This document shows, piece after piece, positions 1-8,979 of a stretch of 35,529 nucleotides of DNA (the stretch's first letter is position 1; each line of letters begins with the position of its first letter). The notes beneath the pieces are model-generated. The model was not told the origin of the DNA. It did no database searches and worked only from the letters and a program-made list of their open reading frames with translations. The stretch is taken from the NCBI GenBank assembly GCA_900472295.1, contig UCIA01000042.1:26516-62044 (forward strand). The letters are read 5' to 3'. This DNA comes from Hyphomicrobiales bacterium. GTDB taxonomy: Bacteria; Pseudomonadota; Alphaproteobacteria; Rhizobiales; Rhizobiaceae. Position numbers and translations under genes: made by a program.

Positions 1-54
1 CTCATCCGTCTCGGCGCTAACGCGCCGATCCACCTTCCCCCACAAGGGGGAAGG
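1..54. repeat. Twin-hairpin intergenic repeat, copy 1
   Basis: CTCATCCG is followed by two perfect hairpins: TCGGCGC/GCGCCGA at 11-28 with a TAAC loop, and CCTTCCCCC/GGGGGAAGG at 33-54 with an ACAA loop. The element at 1150-1194 has the same plan (CTCATCCG, a short GC hairpin, then a CCTTC...GAAGG hairpin), so they are members of one dispersed family. Such elements are typical of rhizobial intergenic space. It lies just beyond the stop of the minus-strand gene at 67 and could end its transcript. Confidence 0.75.
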
Positions 55-66
55 AAGGGCGTTCTG

Positions 67-978
67 TCACTGCAAATGCGGCTTCTTCAGAAAACTGTTT
101 CGGTCGGCGGATTTTACCCGAAGCCAGGTTTCGCGGCCGTCGCGCACCACCCGCAGCGGAATCTCGGAACCGGCGGGGTTCTGCCACAGCTTGCGGTAGA
201 AATCGGCCAACCCGTCGACCTCGCCGTCGCGCACATCGGAGATGATGTCGCCCTGACGGAGACCCGCCTTGGCGGCCGGGCCGCCTTCGGCGACGCTCAT
301 CACCACCACGGCGCCATTGCTCTCAGCCGAAAAAGCGCCGAGCCACGGGCGCGGCGGCTTGGCCACCTGGCCGCGCGTCAGGAGATCGTCGAGGATCGGC
401 GTCAGAAGATTGATCGGCACGACCATGTTGATGTCGGCGACCTCGCCGTTGCGGCTCATCTGAAGCAGCAGCGAGCCGATGCCGAGCAGGCTGCCATCCT
501 GGCCGATGAGTGCTGCGCCGCCCCATGACGGATGCGCCGGGGCGATGAAGATCGCCTCGTCGAGCAGATATTCCCAATAGCCGGCGAATTCCTGCTTGGT
601 CACGATGTGCGCCTTGACCGAGCGGCCGGTGCCGTCGGCAAACACCACGGGATCGCCGACCTTGGCCTTCGAGGCATCGCCCAGCGCCACCGCCGGCAGG
701 CCGAGCGGCGCCAGCGCCTGCACCAGGCCGAAGCCGGTCTCCTGGTCGTAGGCCAGCGCATGCGCGGGCACGACGCGGCCGTCCTGGTCGGTGAGCCAGA
801 CCTCTTCCGCCTCGGTGATGAGATAGCCAATGGTCAGCACCAGCCCATCGCCGCGGATGACGACGCCACTGCCTTCCCGGCGCGTGCCCAAGGCGTTCGC
901 CGTAAAGGCGTCGTCGGGCACGGTGGCGCGCACGGCAACGACCGAGCGCAAGAGTGGGGAAAGCGGATCAAGGGGCAT
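67..978 (-). CDS. HtrA/DegP-like protein (trypsin fold plus PDZ) lacking the catalytic triad
   Basis: A 303-residue protein with the S1C (HtrA/DegP) layout: trypsin-like fold at about residues 35-205 and a PDZ domain at about 210-295 (GPAAKAGLRQGDIISDV is the PDZ core). The scaffold motifs are present (GSGVVI at 36-41, the DGR strand, a GG pair where the catalytic loop should be). All three catalytic positions differ: the usual LTNNHV histidine region reads LTIGYLI (Tyr52), the TDLAV aspartate reads TGFGLV (Gly82), and GNSGG reads PSWGG (Trp152). No signal peptide is visible, whereas HtrA proteases are normally exported. The ATG has AGGA seven bases upstream. The likely role is binding or scaffolding through the PDZ domain rather than proteolysis; that role is inferred. 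Confidence 0.85.
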   Translation of the reverse strand: MPLDPLSPLLRSVVAVRATVPDDAFTANALGTRREGSGVVIRGDGLVLTIGYLITEAEEVWLTDQDGRVVPAHALAYDQETGFGLVQALAPLGLPAVALGDASKAKVGDPVVFADGTGRSVKAHIVTKQEFAGYWEYLLDEAIFIAPAHPSWGGAALIGQDGSLLGIGSLLLQMSRNGEVADINMVVPINLLTPILDDLLTRGQVAKPPRPWLGAFSAESNGAVVVMSVAEGGPAAKAGLRQGDIISDVRDGEVDGLADFYRKLWQNPAGSEIPLRVVRDGRETWLRVKSADRNSFLKKPHLQ

Positions 979-1066
979 GCTTACATCCTGGCGGGCGAAG
1001 GTTACCCTCTATAGGTATGCCGCGCTGCACAAGGCGCAAGGGTGAGAAGCGATCTGCGTAGCAGAC

Positions 1067-1090
1067 GAAAAGCCAATTGCTTGGCTTTTC
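1067..1090. repeat. Perfect 10-bp hairpin
   Basis: GAAAAGCCAA and TTGGCTTTTC form a perfect stem around a TTGC loop. It ends in TTTTC and looks like a terminator, but no gene ends next to it on either strand, so it is more likely part of a mobile intergenic repeat. Confidence 0.6.
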
Positions 1091-1149
1091 GAGCTTCGAA
1101 CGCCCTGAGCCATGCGAAGGGCTGGGCAACATTCAGCCTCGCGCTGCCC

Positions 1150-1194
1150 CTCATCCGCCCTTCGGGCACCTTCTCCCCGTGAACGGGGAGAAGG
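1150..1194. repeat. Twin-hairpin intergenic repeat, copy 2
   Basis: CTCATCCG, then GCCC-TTC-GGGC, then CCTTCTCCCC/GGGGAGAAGG (1169-1178 with 1185-1194). Same architecture as the repeat at 1-54. Confidence 0.75.
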
Positions 1195-1218
1195 AAAACG
1201 CGCCCCATATTGATAATA

Positions 1219-1236
1219 GTTCAACACAAGTTGAAC
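1219..1236. promoter_or_regulatory. Inverted repeat, candidate operator for the yghU-like gene
   Basis: GTTCAAC-ACAA-GTTGAAC is a perfect 7-4-7 inverted repeat in AT-rich DNA about 115 bases before the glutathione transferase start. The size and symmetry fit a dimeric winged-helix repressor (MarR or HxlR type), but no such regulator is encoded nearby, so the binding protein is unknown. Confidence 0.45.
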
Positions 1237-1351
1237 CTTTCTAATTTGCACCTATGTTTTGCAGCATCTACGTTTCGACGACCTTTCCGCCATCAGTCTC
1301 GCGCCGTCGCGCAAGTCGTTTCCGCCCCGCCAAATCCAAGGAAATCCCCGC

Positions 1352-2221
1352 ATGACCGAATACACCCCGCCGAAAATCTGGAGCTGGAAGCAAGGCAATG
1401 GCGGTACTTTCGCCAGCATCAACCGGCCGATTGCCGGCCCGACGCACGACAAGGTGCTGCCGGTCGGCAAGCATCCGCTGCAGCTTTATTCGTTGGCGAC
1501 GCCGAATGGCGTCAAGGTGACAGTCATGCTGGAGGAGCTGCTGGCGCTCGGCCACAAGGGCGCCGAATACGACGCCTGGCTGATCAAGATCAACGATGGC
1601 GACCAGTTCGGCTCGGGCTTCGTCGACGTCAATCCCAATTCCAAGATCCCGGCGCTGCTGGACCGCAGCGGCAAGACGCCGGTACGCGTGTTCGAATCCG
1701 GATCGATCCTTTTGTACCTGGCGGAAAAGTTCGGCGAATTCCTGCCGACCGAACAGCCGGCGCGCGCGGAAACCTTGTCCTGGCTGTTCTGGCAGATGGG
1801 GTCTGCGCCCTATCTCGGCGGCGGCTTCGGCCACTTCTACGCCTATGCGCCGGAAAAGTTCGAATACGCCATCGACCGTTTCGCCATGGAGACCAAACGG
1901 CAGATGGACGTGCTCGACCGGCGGCTGGCGGAGACCGAATATCTCGGCGGCGCCGGCTACTCGATCGCCGACATGGCGGTGTGGCCCTGGTATGGCGGCC
2001 TGGCGCTAGGCCGCATGTACAATGATTCCGCTGAGTTCCTGTCGGTACAGGATTACAAGCATGTACAACGCTGGGCCAAGGCAATCGACGCCCGCCCGAC
2101 GGTGCAGCGCGGCCGCATGGTCAACCGCGCCTTCGGCGACCCGGCGATGCAGCTGCACGAACGCCACGACGCCGGCGATTTCGAGACCAAGACGCAGGAT
2201 AAATTGGTGGCGGCGGGGTGA
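1352..2221 (+). CDS. yghU: Glutathione S-transferase family, YghU-type disulfide reductase
   Basis: A 289-residue protein very close to E. coli YghU over its whole length. Shared features include the Nu-class N-terminus (GPTHDKVLPVGKHPLQLYS), TPNGVKVTVMLEELLALG, the glutathione-contacting VNPNSKIPAL and FESGSILLYLAEKFG, and the C-terminal NRAFGDPAMQLHERHDA. YghU proteins bind two glutathiones and reduce disulfides in the cytosol; this follows from the family. The reading frame runs further upstream, but homology begins at this ATG (TEYTPPKIWSW matches the family start), so the upstream codons are untranslated. It appears to be a single gene with its own promoter region; see the inverted repeat at 1219. 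Confidence 0.93.
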   Translation: MTEYTPPKIWSWKQGNGGTFASINRPIAGPTHDKVLPVGKHPLQLYSLATPNGVKVTVMLEELLALGHKGAEYDAWLIKINDGDQFGSGFVDVNPNSKIPALLDRSGKTPVRVFESGSILLYLAEKFGEFLPTEQPARAETLSWLFWQMGSAPYLGGGFGHFYAYAPEKFEYAIDRFAMETKRQMDVLDRRLAETEYLGGAGYSIADMAVWPWYGGLALGRMYNDSAEFLSVQDYKHVQRWAKAIDARPTVQRGRMVNRAFGDPAMQLHERHDAGDFETKTQDKLVAAG

Positions 2222-2257
2222 GGCGCTGAAGCTGCAATCTCCCCCTCAAGGGGAAGA

Positions 2258-3484
2258 TTAGCCCTTCATCAGCTTCGCCAACCTCGGCACACCCGCACCC
2301 ACAGCCCGCTCATCGGCCAGCGTAAAGCTCATCCGCATCGTGTTGCGGCCTGAGCCGTCGGCATGAAATGCATTGCCCGGCACGAACGCGATGCGGGCTT
2401 CCTTGACCGAGCGGGCGAGCAGCGCGGTGGCGTCACTGCCCTCCGGCAATGTCAGCCAGACGAACATGCCGCCTTCCGGCCGGCTCCAACTGACGCCATC
2501 GGGCATCTCGGCCTCCAGCGCGGCAAGCAGGCCGTCGCGGCGCTGGCGGTAGGCATCGATCAGCTTTTCCACATGGCTGTCGAACACCGCCTCGGAGACG
2601 CGGTGCATCACCACCTGGTTGATAGACGGGCTGTGCAGGTCCGAGGCCTGCTTCATCAGCACCAGCCGCTCGACGACGCGGCGCGGCGCGCAGACCCAGC
2701 CGACGCGCATGCCCGGCGACAGGATTTTGGAGAACGAGCCGCAATAGAGCGTGCGGGCGTTTTCGATGCCGCCGGAGCGCTCGCAGTCGAGCGCCAGGAT
2801 CGGCGGCTGCGCCTCGCCGTCATAGCGCAACGCGCGATAGGCGGCGTCCTCGATGACGGCAATGTCGAGCTCGCCGGCAAGGTCGAGCACCGCCTCACGC
2901 TGCTGGCGGTTCAAGGTCTCGCCGGTCGGGTTGGCGAAATCAGGCACCAGATAGGCGAATTTCACCTTGCCGCCCTCTTTTGCAGAAGTAGAGGAGGCTT
3001 CGGCTGCCGCCTGGTAGGCGGCCGGCGTCATGTTGCCGCCATCCGGCGTCAGCCGGTCGTAGCGCGGCTCGTAGGCATTGAAAGCCTGCAGCGCGCCGAG
3101 ATAGGTCGGCCACGTCACCAGCGCGGTATCGCCGGGCGACAGGAACAGCTTGCCGAGATAATCCAGCGCCTGCTGCGAGCCGGAGGTGATGAAGATGTTG
3201 TGCTCGTCGCAGGCAACGCCAAGCTTGCCCATCTCGCCGGCCAGCCATTTTCTGAGCGGCAGATAGCCTTCGGAGACCTGGTACTGCAGGGCCGCGCCCG
3301 CCTCCGCGCCGCCCAGCACCGAAGCATAGGCATCGGCGATGGCCTGCGCGGGAAACAAGGCCGGATCCGGAATGCCGCCGGCAAAGGAGATGATGTCGGG
3401 CTGGTCGAGCAGTTTCAACAGCTCGCGGATTTCCGACGCCTTCATGCGCGGGGCGCGCGACGCCAACAGGTCCAACAAACTCAA
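2258..3484 (-). CDS. PLP-dependent aminotransferase, class I/II (2-aminoadipate/aromatic type)
   Basis: A 408-residue fold-type I aminotransferase of the LysN/MocR-catalytic-domain group, without a GntR DNA-binding domain. Visible motifs are ISFAGGIPDPALFP at the N-terminus, TSGSQQALDYLGKLFLSPGD (cofactor phosphate region), PDFANPTGETL, the tyrosine in EDAAYRALRYD, and the Schiff-base lysine in YCGSFSKILSPGMRVGW. It would transfer an amino group from an amino acid to a 2-oxo acid in the cytosol; the substrate cannot be read from sequence. The start is TTG: GGAGG lies seven bases upstream (GGAGGTGGGCTC before TTG) and the next residues match the family start. It is divergent from the sulfotransferase gene. 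Confidence 0.9.
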   Translation of the reverse strand: MSLLDLLASRAPRMKASEIRELLKLLDQPDIISFAGGIPDPALFPAQAIADAYASVLGGAEAGAALQYQVSEGYLPLRKWLAGEMGKLGVACDEHNIFITSGSQQALDYLGKLFLSPGDTALVTWPTYLGALQAFNAYEPRYDRLTPDGGNMTPAAYQAAAEASSTSAKEGGKVKFAYLVPDFANPTGETLNRQQREAVLDLAGELDIAVIEDAAYRALRYDGEAQPPILALDCERSGGIENARTLYCGSFSKILSPGMRVGWVCAPRRVVERLVLMKQASDLHSPSINQVVMHRVSEAVFDSHVEKLIDAYRQRRDGLLAALEAEMPDGVSWSRPEGGMFVWLTLPEGSDATALLARSVKEARIAFVPGNAFHADGSGRNTMRMSFTLADERAVGAGVPRLAKLMKG

Positions 3485-3727
3485 GAGCCCACCTCCGCGT
3501 GGATGCTGCCGGCTGTCCGGCGCAATTTAGGTCAACCTGGCTGACCTATTATCAGGCTGGCGCTCCCGCTGAAATAGCCAGAAGGCCATTCCGCGTGGCC
3601 CAGGCGAAAAGCAAACACATTTTTACCCCTGCATAGGGAAAATTGTTGCGCGCCGGGAGGCACGGATGCAACCTCCGTTTCGAGTTGACCGGCATAAAAG
3701 AATATCGGTCTCAGACGGGGGGATAAA

Positions 3728-4468
3728 ATGACGCTAGAGCTCATCGGGGCCGGCTTCGGCCGCACCGGCACATGGTCGACCTTTGCCGCGCTGAACAGGC
3801 TGGGCTTTCCCAGCTACCACATGCAGGAAGTCATCCTCAACAAGGCCAACAAGGGCCACCTCGACTTCTGGCGCAAGGTGGCGAACAGCCCGCCCGGCAG
3901 CCAGCACAACTGGAACCAGGTCTTTGCCAATTACAAGGCGACCGTCGACAATCCCGGCTGCTGCGTGTGGCGCGAATTGATGGCTGCCTATCCCGACGCC
4001 AAGGTGCTGTTGACGCTGCATCCGCGCGGCGCCGAAGCCTGGTATGAAAGCACCATCGACACCATCCATTTCACTGAGACGCTGTGGCAGTTCAAGGTGC
4101 TGGAATGGCTGACGCCGTTTGGCCGCAAATTCGGCGACCTGTCGCACAAACTGGTCTGGGGACGCACGCTGGGCGGCGTGATGGACGATCGCGCAAAGGC
4201 GGTGGCGCGTTACAACGCCTACACCGAAGAAGTGATAGCCGCGGTGCCGCCGGAGAAGCTGCTGGTGTACAAGGTCAGCGACGGATGGGCGCCGCTTTGC
4301 GACTTTCTAGGCGTGGCGCAGCCCAACGACCCCTTCCCCAACCTCAACGACCGCGAAAGCGTCAAGAAGATCATCCGTGACATCATCAAGGGCAGCTACA
4401 TCATGCTGGGACTGGTGGTAGCGGCAATTGTGGTTGGGCTTGCGGCGTTGTGGTCGTGGCTGGGGTAA
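3728..4468 (+). CDS. Sulfotransferase-family protein with C-terminal membrane anchor
   Basis: A 246-residue P-loop protein. GAGFGRTGTWSTFAAL at residues 7-22 matches the 5'-phosphosulfate loop of bacterial sulfotransferase-family proteins (GxGRTGTxS), and KVLLTLHPRGAEAWYES resembles the 3'-phosphate region. The last 23 residues (from YIMLGLVVAAIVVG) form one hydrophobic helix, suggesting a tail-anchored protein with a cytosolic catalytic domain. The ATG follows a GGGGGATAAA ribosome-binding site. The acceptor substrate is unknown. PAPS-dependent sulfation is the family activity, but many members of this subgroup are uncharacterised. Confidence 0.82.
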   Translation: MTLELIGAGFGRTGTWSTFAALNRLGFPSYHMQEVILNKANKGHLDFWRKVANSPPGSQHNWNQVFANYKATVDNPGCCVWRELMAAYPDAKVLLTLHPRGAEAWYESTIDTIHFTETLWQFKVLEWLTPFGRKFGDLSHKLVWGRTLGGVMDDRAKAVARYNAYTEEVIAAVPPEKLLVYKVSDGWAPLCDFLGVAQPNDPFPNLNDRESVKKIIRDIIKGSYIMLGLVVAAIVVGLAALWSWLG

Positions 4469-4648
4469 TTAACGTATAGGCGCCCTGCTTCCTCCGGAGA
4501 TTTAGCCGACGGGAACCCCGCCGCGCCCGCGGGCATTGTGTCGCCGGTCCCAGCAAATGCGACTCCTCACCTCCCATATCCAGGTATCTTTCAGCCTTCG
4601 CCCGGTCTTCGCCGCCTTCGGCTCAAACCCGCCCATCACTCGAATCGC

Positions 4649-4804
4649 TTAAAACGGCAACCGGATCTCGTTGGTCTCCGCCCGTTCAGGCCAGCCGATA
4701 TCCTTCTGGATTTCCGGCGGCAGCGCATTCAGCGCGCGCACTGTTTCCTTATGCTTGCCGGCCCTCCTGAGGGCGGCCCTGATCCGGCCAAGACTCCTGA
4801 ACAT
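4649..4804 (-). CDS. DUF1127 small protein
   Basis: A 51-residue basic protein with the DUF1127 (YjiS-like) pattern: an Arg-rich helix, then ETVRALNALPPEIQKDIGW, the family's conserved 'L..L.....DIG' segment. The frame is open further upstream, but GGAGG lies six bases before this ATG, which sets the start at MFRSLGRIRAAL. DUF1127 proteins of alphaproteobacteria have been linked to small-RNA turnover, phosphate and stress responses; the role of this copy is not known. It is divergent from the nucleoside hydrolase gene. Confidence 0.75.
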   Translation of the reverse strand: MFRSLGRIRAALRRAGKHKETVRALNALPPEIQKDIGWPERAETNEIRLPF

Positions 4805-5088
4805 CGACATCCTCCATGCGGCGCCAGGGGCAACATGCCCTATCGCGCGCCCCGCTTCTGCGCCGCCTCTGTATCCGCCCGATTGCGCGAGAACGGTGAA
4901 AGACTTCACGAAGCGATGCCGGCCGGAAACATTTGCATGCAAACCAATCGGGGGCTGCCATTGGCGATTTCCTTGCGACCTACAGAGGGATCTGGCTGGC
5001 ACTACGTCTGCCGAGCGCCAGAACCTTGACGGAGCAGGCGCACCGGTCTCCTGTCCCGACAGGCTTGGCCGATGGAGGAGGCACCACC

Positions 5089-6090
5089 ATGGAAAAGATC
5101 ATTCTCGATTGCGACCCCGGGCATGACGACGCGATCGCCATTCTGCTCGCGGCAGGCAACCCTGAGATCGATCTCCTCGGCATCACCACGGTTTCGGGCA
5201 ACCACAATGTCGAGAACACCACGCGCAATGCGCTCTCCGTCTGCACCGCCTACGGCATCAAAGTGCCGGTGGCCAAGGGCTCTCCCGGCCCACTCCTCAT
5301 CGACCAGGTGCTGGCGGTCGAGATCCATGGCGAGACCGGGCTCGACGGCCCCGAGCTGCCGCCGGCCTCGTTCGAGCTCGACAAGCGGCATGCCGTCGAC
5401 TTCATCATCGACACGGTGATGGCGCATGAGCCGAAGACGGTCACGCTGGTGCCGGTCGGTCCCTACACCAACATCGCGCTTGCCGTGCGCAAAGACCCGC
5501 GCATCGTCAACCGGGTGAAGCGGGTCGTCGCCATGGGCGGCGCCTACACGCGCGGCAACATCACGCCGGGGGCGGAGTTCAATGTCTATGGCGATCCGGA
5601 GGCCGCCGACGTGGTGTTCCGCGCCAATTGGGACGTCACCATGGTGGGGCTCGACCTGACGCACCAGGCGCTGGCCACGCCGGACCTGCAGGACAGGGTG
5701 CGCGCCGTCGGCGGCCCGATGGCCAAATTCATCCTCGACATCTGGGAGTTCATCGCGACCACGCATGGCGGTCTCTTACAGATCGAGTATCCCGCCATCC
5801 ATGACGCCTGCTGTGTGGCGGCGATGATCGACCCAACCGTCTTCACCACCGAGAAGGCCGATATCCGCGTCGAGCTAGCAGGACGATGGACCAAGGGCAT
5901 GACGGTCTGCAATTTCGAGAAAATGGGCGGTATGCACCATTTCGGCGGCACGGCCAGCGAGCAGACAGACTTCCGCCACACCGTGGCGATGAAGCTCGAC
6001 CATCCGAAATTCTGCAATATGATCGTGGATGCGCTGGAGCGGCTCGCCAGGCAGAAGGCGAGACGCCCTGAACCGGACTACCAGGAGTAG
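5089..6090 (+). CDS. Inosine/uridine-preferring nucleoside hydrolase
   Basis: A 333-residue enzyme of the nucleoside N-ribohydrolase family, which releases a free base and ribose in salvage. The Ca2+/ribose-binding signature DCDPGHDDA is at residues 6-14. AEFNVYGDPEAA holds the conserved Glu/Asn that bind ribose hydroxyls, and IHDACCVAAMIDP carries the C-terminal His-Asp pair. The start is the ATG after GGAGGAG (eight bases); the open frame upstream is not conserved. The stop overlaps the convergent autotransporter gene by 13 bases. Base preference cannot be read from the sequence. Confidence 0.92.
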   Translation: MEKIILDCDPGHDDAIAILLAAGNPEIDLLGITTVSGNHNVENTTRNALSVCTAYGIKVPVAKGSPGPLLIDQVLAVEIHGETGLDGPELPPASFELDKRHAVDFIIDTVMAHEPKTVTLVPVGPYTNIALAVRKDPRIVNRVKRVVAMGGAYTRGNITPGAEFNVYGDPEAADVVFRANWDVTMVGLDLTHQALATPDLQDRVRAVGGPMAKFILDIWEFIATTHGGLLQIEYPAIHDACCVAAMIDPTVFTTEKADIRVELAGRWTKGMTVCNFEKMGGMHHFGGTASEQTDFRHTVAMKLDHPKFCNMIVDALERLARQKARRPEPDYQE

Positions 6091-8801
6091 CGCAGCGCCC
6101 CCTTGCCGGAATAGGACCGGGTGACGCTGGAGAACTCGCCCTCGAAGCTTGCCGCCGCCGACCAGCCATTGCGCCACTTCGTCTCGACCGCAGCAGTCAC
6201 CAGCGCGGAGTCGCGCGCCATGGCAGCGCCGTTGACGACGAAGGTGGCGCCGGGCAGCGTCTGAAAGGTCGCGGTCAGGTTGCGATCCGGGTTGAAGTCA
6301 TGCGCCCATGCCAGGCGCCCGCGCAACGTCAGATCGCCATCGGCCATGGCAAACGACTTGTCGAGGCGCAGGCCGAGTTCGGTGCGGGTGTCGGTCACAT
6401 TCCTGGCGTTGTAGGCCAACGCGAAGGTATCGGCGCCGCTGACCGTCTGCTCGGCATAGGATGGCATGTCGAAGGCGCTGAACTGGCCAGCCGCGTAAGG
6501 CGTGAAGCCAATGCCGCCGGCATCGAGGCGATAGCCGCCTTCGAGGCGCCCGGACCAGACATTGGCATCGAATTCGCCACGCAGCCGATCGGTGCCGGAT
6601 ATGGTGACGGACCGGTCGGTGGTAAAATCATGAAAACCATAGGCGAGCGCGCCGGTCAGATAGGCAGCGCCTTCAGTGTGGCGGAAGAAGGCGCCAGCTT
6701 GGAACAGGTCGGAGCGGCCGCTGCCTTGGCCGTCGACGCTGAAGCTGGTGCCGCCGCCGGCCACCGCGAAGCCGGCGACCGTGTCGGGCGACAGGCTGTA
6801 ATCGGCGCCGACGGCAATGCCGTAGAGACTGGTTCTTGTATCGTTCGACCCCACCGGGACATCGCCGTCGGTCAGCTGCGAGCCGCCATAGCCGGCTGCC
6901 CAGGCGCGCCAGCGCTGCTCGAGGGGCTGCGAGGCCTGGGCGGACAGGGCCACGGTGGCATCGGCCTTGCCGGTGCCCTCGTCGGCATAGGCGGCCAGAC
7001 CGCCTGTGGGACCGCCGGCATTGCCAGCCGGAACGCCGCGGCCACTGATGAACGGATCCGTGAGCACGCCCACGAACTGGTCCATGGCGTAGAACGTCGC
7101 CTGCTGCGCGCCGGTGCCGACCTCGCCGGAAAGCTGCGTCAATCCCGCCGGCGTCAGCCCGCCGAAGACGATCGGAATGCTGCCAGTGGTGTCGAAGTAA
7201 TTGACGATGGCATCGCCGACATTCTGCTGATTGTCGGAAAAATCGGTGCCGGACGGCGGAACGAAGTTCAACTGCAGGTTCATGTAGGCATGCGTTGGGT
7301 CGTAACTCAGCGATGTGTGAAAGCCCGACGGCAGGTTGGCGTTAAACACCGTGGGATTGAACGCATCCGTGATGCTGTCGGCAGTCAGGATCGTATACTG
7401 CTTGGCGACATAGCTGCCGCTGGCGAAAAGCGCGGCGACGGTTGCGCCGCCAAGCGAGGCGTTGCCGATGATATTGGCGGAAGAGGAGGAAGCGGGGTCG
7501 GCAACCACCGCATAGAAAGCTCCCGACTGCATGGTCAGGCTGGACAAGGTTATCGACGTTCCAGGCAAGCCGTCCCCGCCTTGAAGAATTCCCCCTGCGT
7601 TGACCGAGGTGGCCCCGATTGTGCCGGTGCCGCCCAGAATGCCGCCGTTTTGAACCGTGGTCAGAGATGACGCCGCGATCGAGCCTTGCACCACAAGCGT
7701 GCCGACGCTGATCGTGGTCGCACCTGTGTAGGTGTTGGTTCCCGAAAGGACCAGAGTAGCAAGGCCCGTCTTCGTCACCGATCCGCTGCCTTTGATAATC
7801 TGGTCGAGGGTCGAGCTCGTCGACTGGTCGAAGGTGAGCGCTCCAATGACCGAGATGTCGCCGGTGAGGCCGGAGGTCGAGTTGGCCAGTGTGAGGACAT
7901 TGTTGCCGCCAGTGAACACGATGGCATCGGCGCGCGTCAAGCCGTTGCCGCTCAGCCCACCCGAAATGGTGCCGGCATTGGTGATGGTCAAATTGGCACC
8001 GACGAGGCCTGCGCCACCGGCACCGGCAACATTTCCTCCAGAGCCGCTTCCGCTCGCCCCGCCGTTGCCCCCGGTCACCGCGTTTTGAATGGCGATCGTG
8101 GCCCCGCCAGGATTGCTGAGCAGCAGCCCGGTTCCGCCGCTGCCGCCACTGCCGCCGATAAAGGCCGCGCCTCCGTTGCCGCCGGTGCCACCAGTCACGG
8201 CCGCGCCAAGCGTGCCGAGATCGCCCGAACCGGTCACCACCGCGCCGAAGCCGCCCGCACCGCCGCCACCACCCCCGCCGGTGTTGAGCTGTGCGGCCGA
8301 GCCGCCGTTGCCGCCCGCGCCGCCGGTCGAGGCCCCGATCGGAAGCGCGGCACCGACGATTCCATGAGCGCCGCCACCACCACCACCGCCGCCGCCGCCG
8401 AAAGTCCCATTTCCGCCAGCTTGGCCCGGCGCTCCCGCGCTTTGCCCGCCACCGCCGCCGGCCCCATTCAAAGCTCCGCCCGTGCCATTTCCGCCGGTGC
8501 CACCTGTCAGTCCAGCGCCGCCACCACCGCCACCGCCGCCGAGGCCACCCTGTCCATTCGAACCTGGAGCGCCGGCGACGGTCGCGGTGTCGCCACCGCC
8601 TCCACCGCCAATGTTACCTCCATTGCCACCACCCGCCAAAGCCGGCGCGACACTGATCGTTGTGCTTGCCAGGAGCAGGAGCGCGAAGCCGCGCGACACA
8701 ACAGGTTGGCGCGAGCGGCCGGGCAAGACATGTGGCAACCACGACGCCGCCGCGACGGTGTCGTACCCTCGCGATTCTGCTCTTGCCGCTTCGTGGTCCA
8801 T
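6078..8801 (-). CDS. Autotransporter (type Va) with glycine-rich passenger
   Basis: A 907-residue secreted/outer-membrane protein. Order: extended signal peptide ending near APALAGGG; an extremely Gly-rich, PGRS-like segment to about residue 260 (long GGGG tracts and GGTGGNG repeats); autotransporter-associated beta-strand repeat (GSGSVTKTGLATLVLSG...NTYTGATTI); further beta-helix; and a C-terminal beta-barrel of about 280 residues from WRAWAAGYGG to the terminal RYSW. The terminal aromatic is the usual BAM recognition feature. The start is the ATG after AGGGGGC; a longer frame begins 39 bases upstream. The Gly tracts are simple-sequence DNA and prone to length change. Likely adhesin or surface protein; ligand unknown. 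Divergent from the AraC regulator. Confidence 0.9.
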   Translation of the reverse strand: MDHEAARAESRGYDTVAAASWLPHVLPGRSRQPVVSRGFALLLLASTTISVAPALAGGGNGGNIGGGGGGDTATVAGAPGSNGQGGLGGGGGGGGAGLTGGTGGNGTGGALNGAGGGGGQSAGAPGQAGGNGTFGGGGGGGGGGAHGIVGAALPIGASTGGAGGNGGSAAQLNTGGGGGGGAGGFGAVVTGSGDLGTLGAAVTGGTGGNGGAAFIGGSGGSGGTGLLLSNPGGATIAIQNAVTGGNGGASGSGSGGNVAGAGGAGLVGANLTITNAGTISGGLSGNGLTRADAIVFTGGNNVLTLANSTSGLTGDISVIGALTFDQSTSSTLDQIIKGSGSVTKTGLATLVLSGTNTYTGATTISVGTLVVQGSIAASSLTTVQNGGILGGTGTIGATSVNAGGILQGGDGLPGTSITLSSLTMQSGAFYAVVADPASSSSANIIGNASLGGATVAALFASGSYVAKQYTILTADSITDAFNPTVFNANLPSGFHTSLSYDPTHAYMNLQLNFVPPSGTDFSDNQQNVGDAIVNYFDTTGSIPIVFGGLTPAGLTQLSGEVGTGAQQATFYAMDQFVGVLTDPFISGRGVPAGNAGGPTGGLAAYADEGTGKADATVALSAQASQPLEQRWRAWAAGYGGSQLTDGDVPVGSNDTRTSLYGIAVGADYSLSPDTVAGFAVAGGGTSFSVDGQGSGRSDLFQAGAFFRHTEGAAYLTGALAYGFHDFTTDRSVTISGTDRLRGEFDANVWSGRLEGGYRLDAGGIGFTPYAAGQFSAFDMPSYAEQTVSGADTFALAYNARNVTDTRTELGLRLDKSFAMADGDLTLRGRLAWAHDFNPDRNLTATFQTLPGATFVVNGAAMARDSALVTAAVETKWRNGWSAAASFEGEFSSVTRSYSGKGALRYSW

Positions 8802-8979
8802 TGATTTGCCCCCTGAAAACAAGCCGGACCATTCGCGCAAGCGCCCCAGCCCGCAAGACCAGGCAAAACGAATGAGACGATGCGTCTAGAAAATGAGACG
8901 CCCGGCAAACCCGGACCCGCCTTGCGCGTGCGTAAGCGCGCGGCTACCGTCGCGCAGGGACAGCACAGGGGGAACGCCA

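Larger units (their letters stand above)
979..1351. other. Gene-free stretch with hairpins and repeats
   Basis: This 373-base gap between two divergent genes holds no convincing ORF. It contains TCTGC-GTA-GCAGA near 1053-1065, a perfect 10-bp hairpin at 1067-1090, the twin-hairpin repeat at 1150-1194, and the inverted repeat at 1219-1236 that sits in the promoter region of the glutathione transferase gene. Confidence 0.6.

Noticed and set aside
6300..8804. Plus-strand frames opposite the autotransporter, including Pro-rich ones
   Set aside because: The Pro-rich translations are the complement of glycine-rich codons in the passenger.
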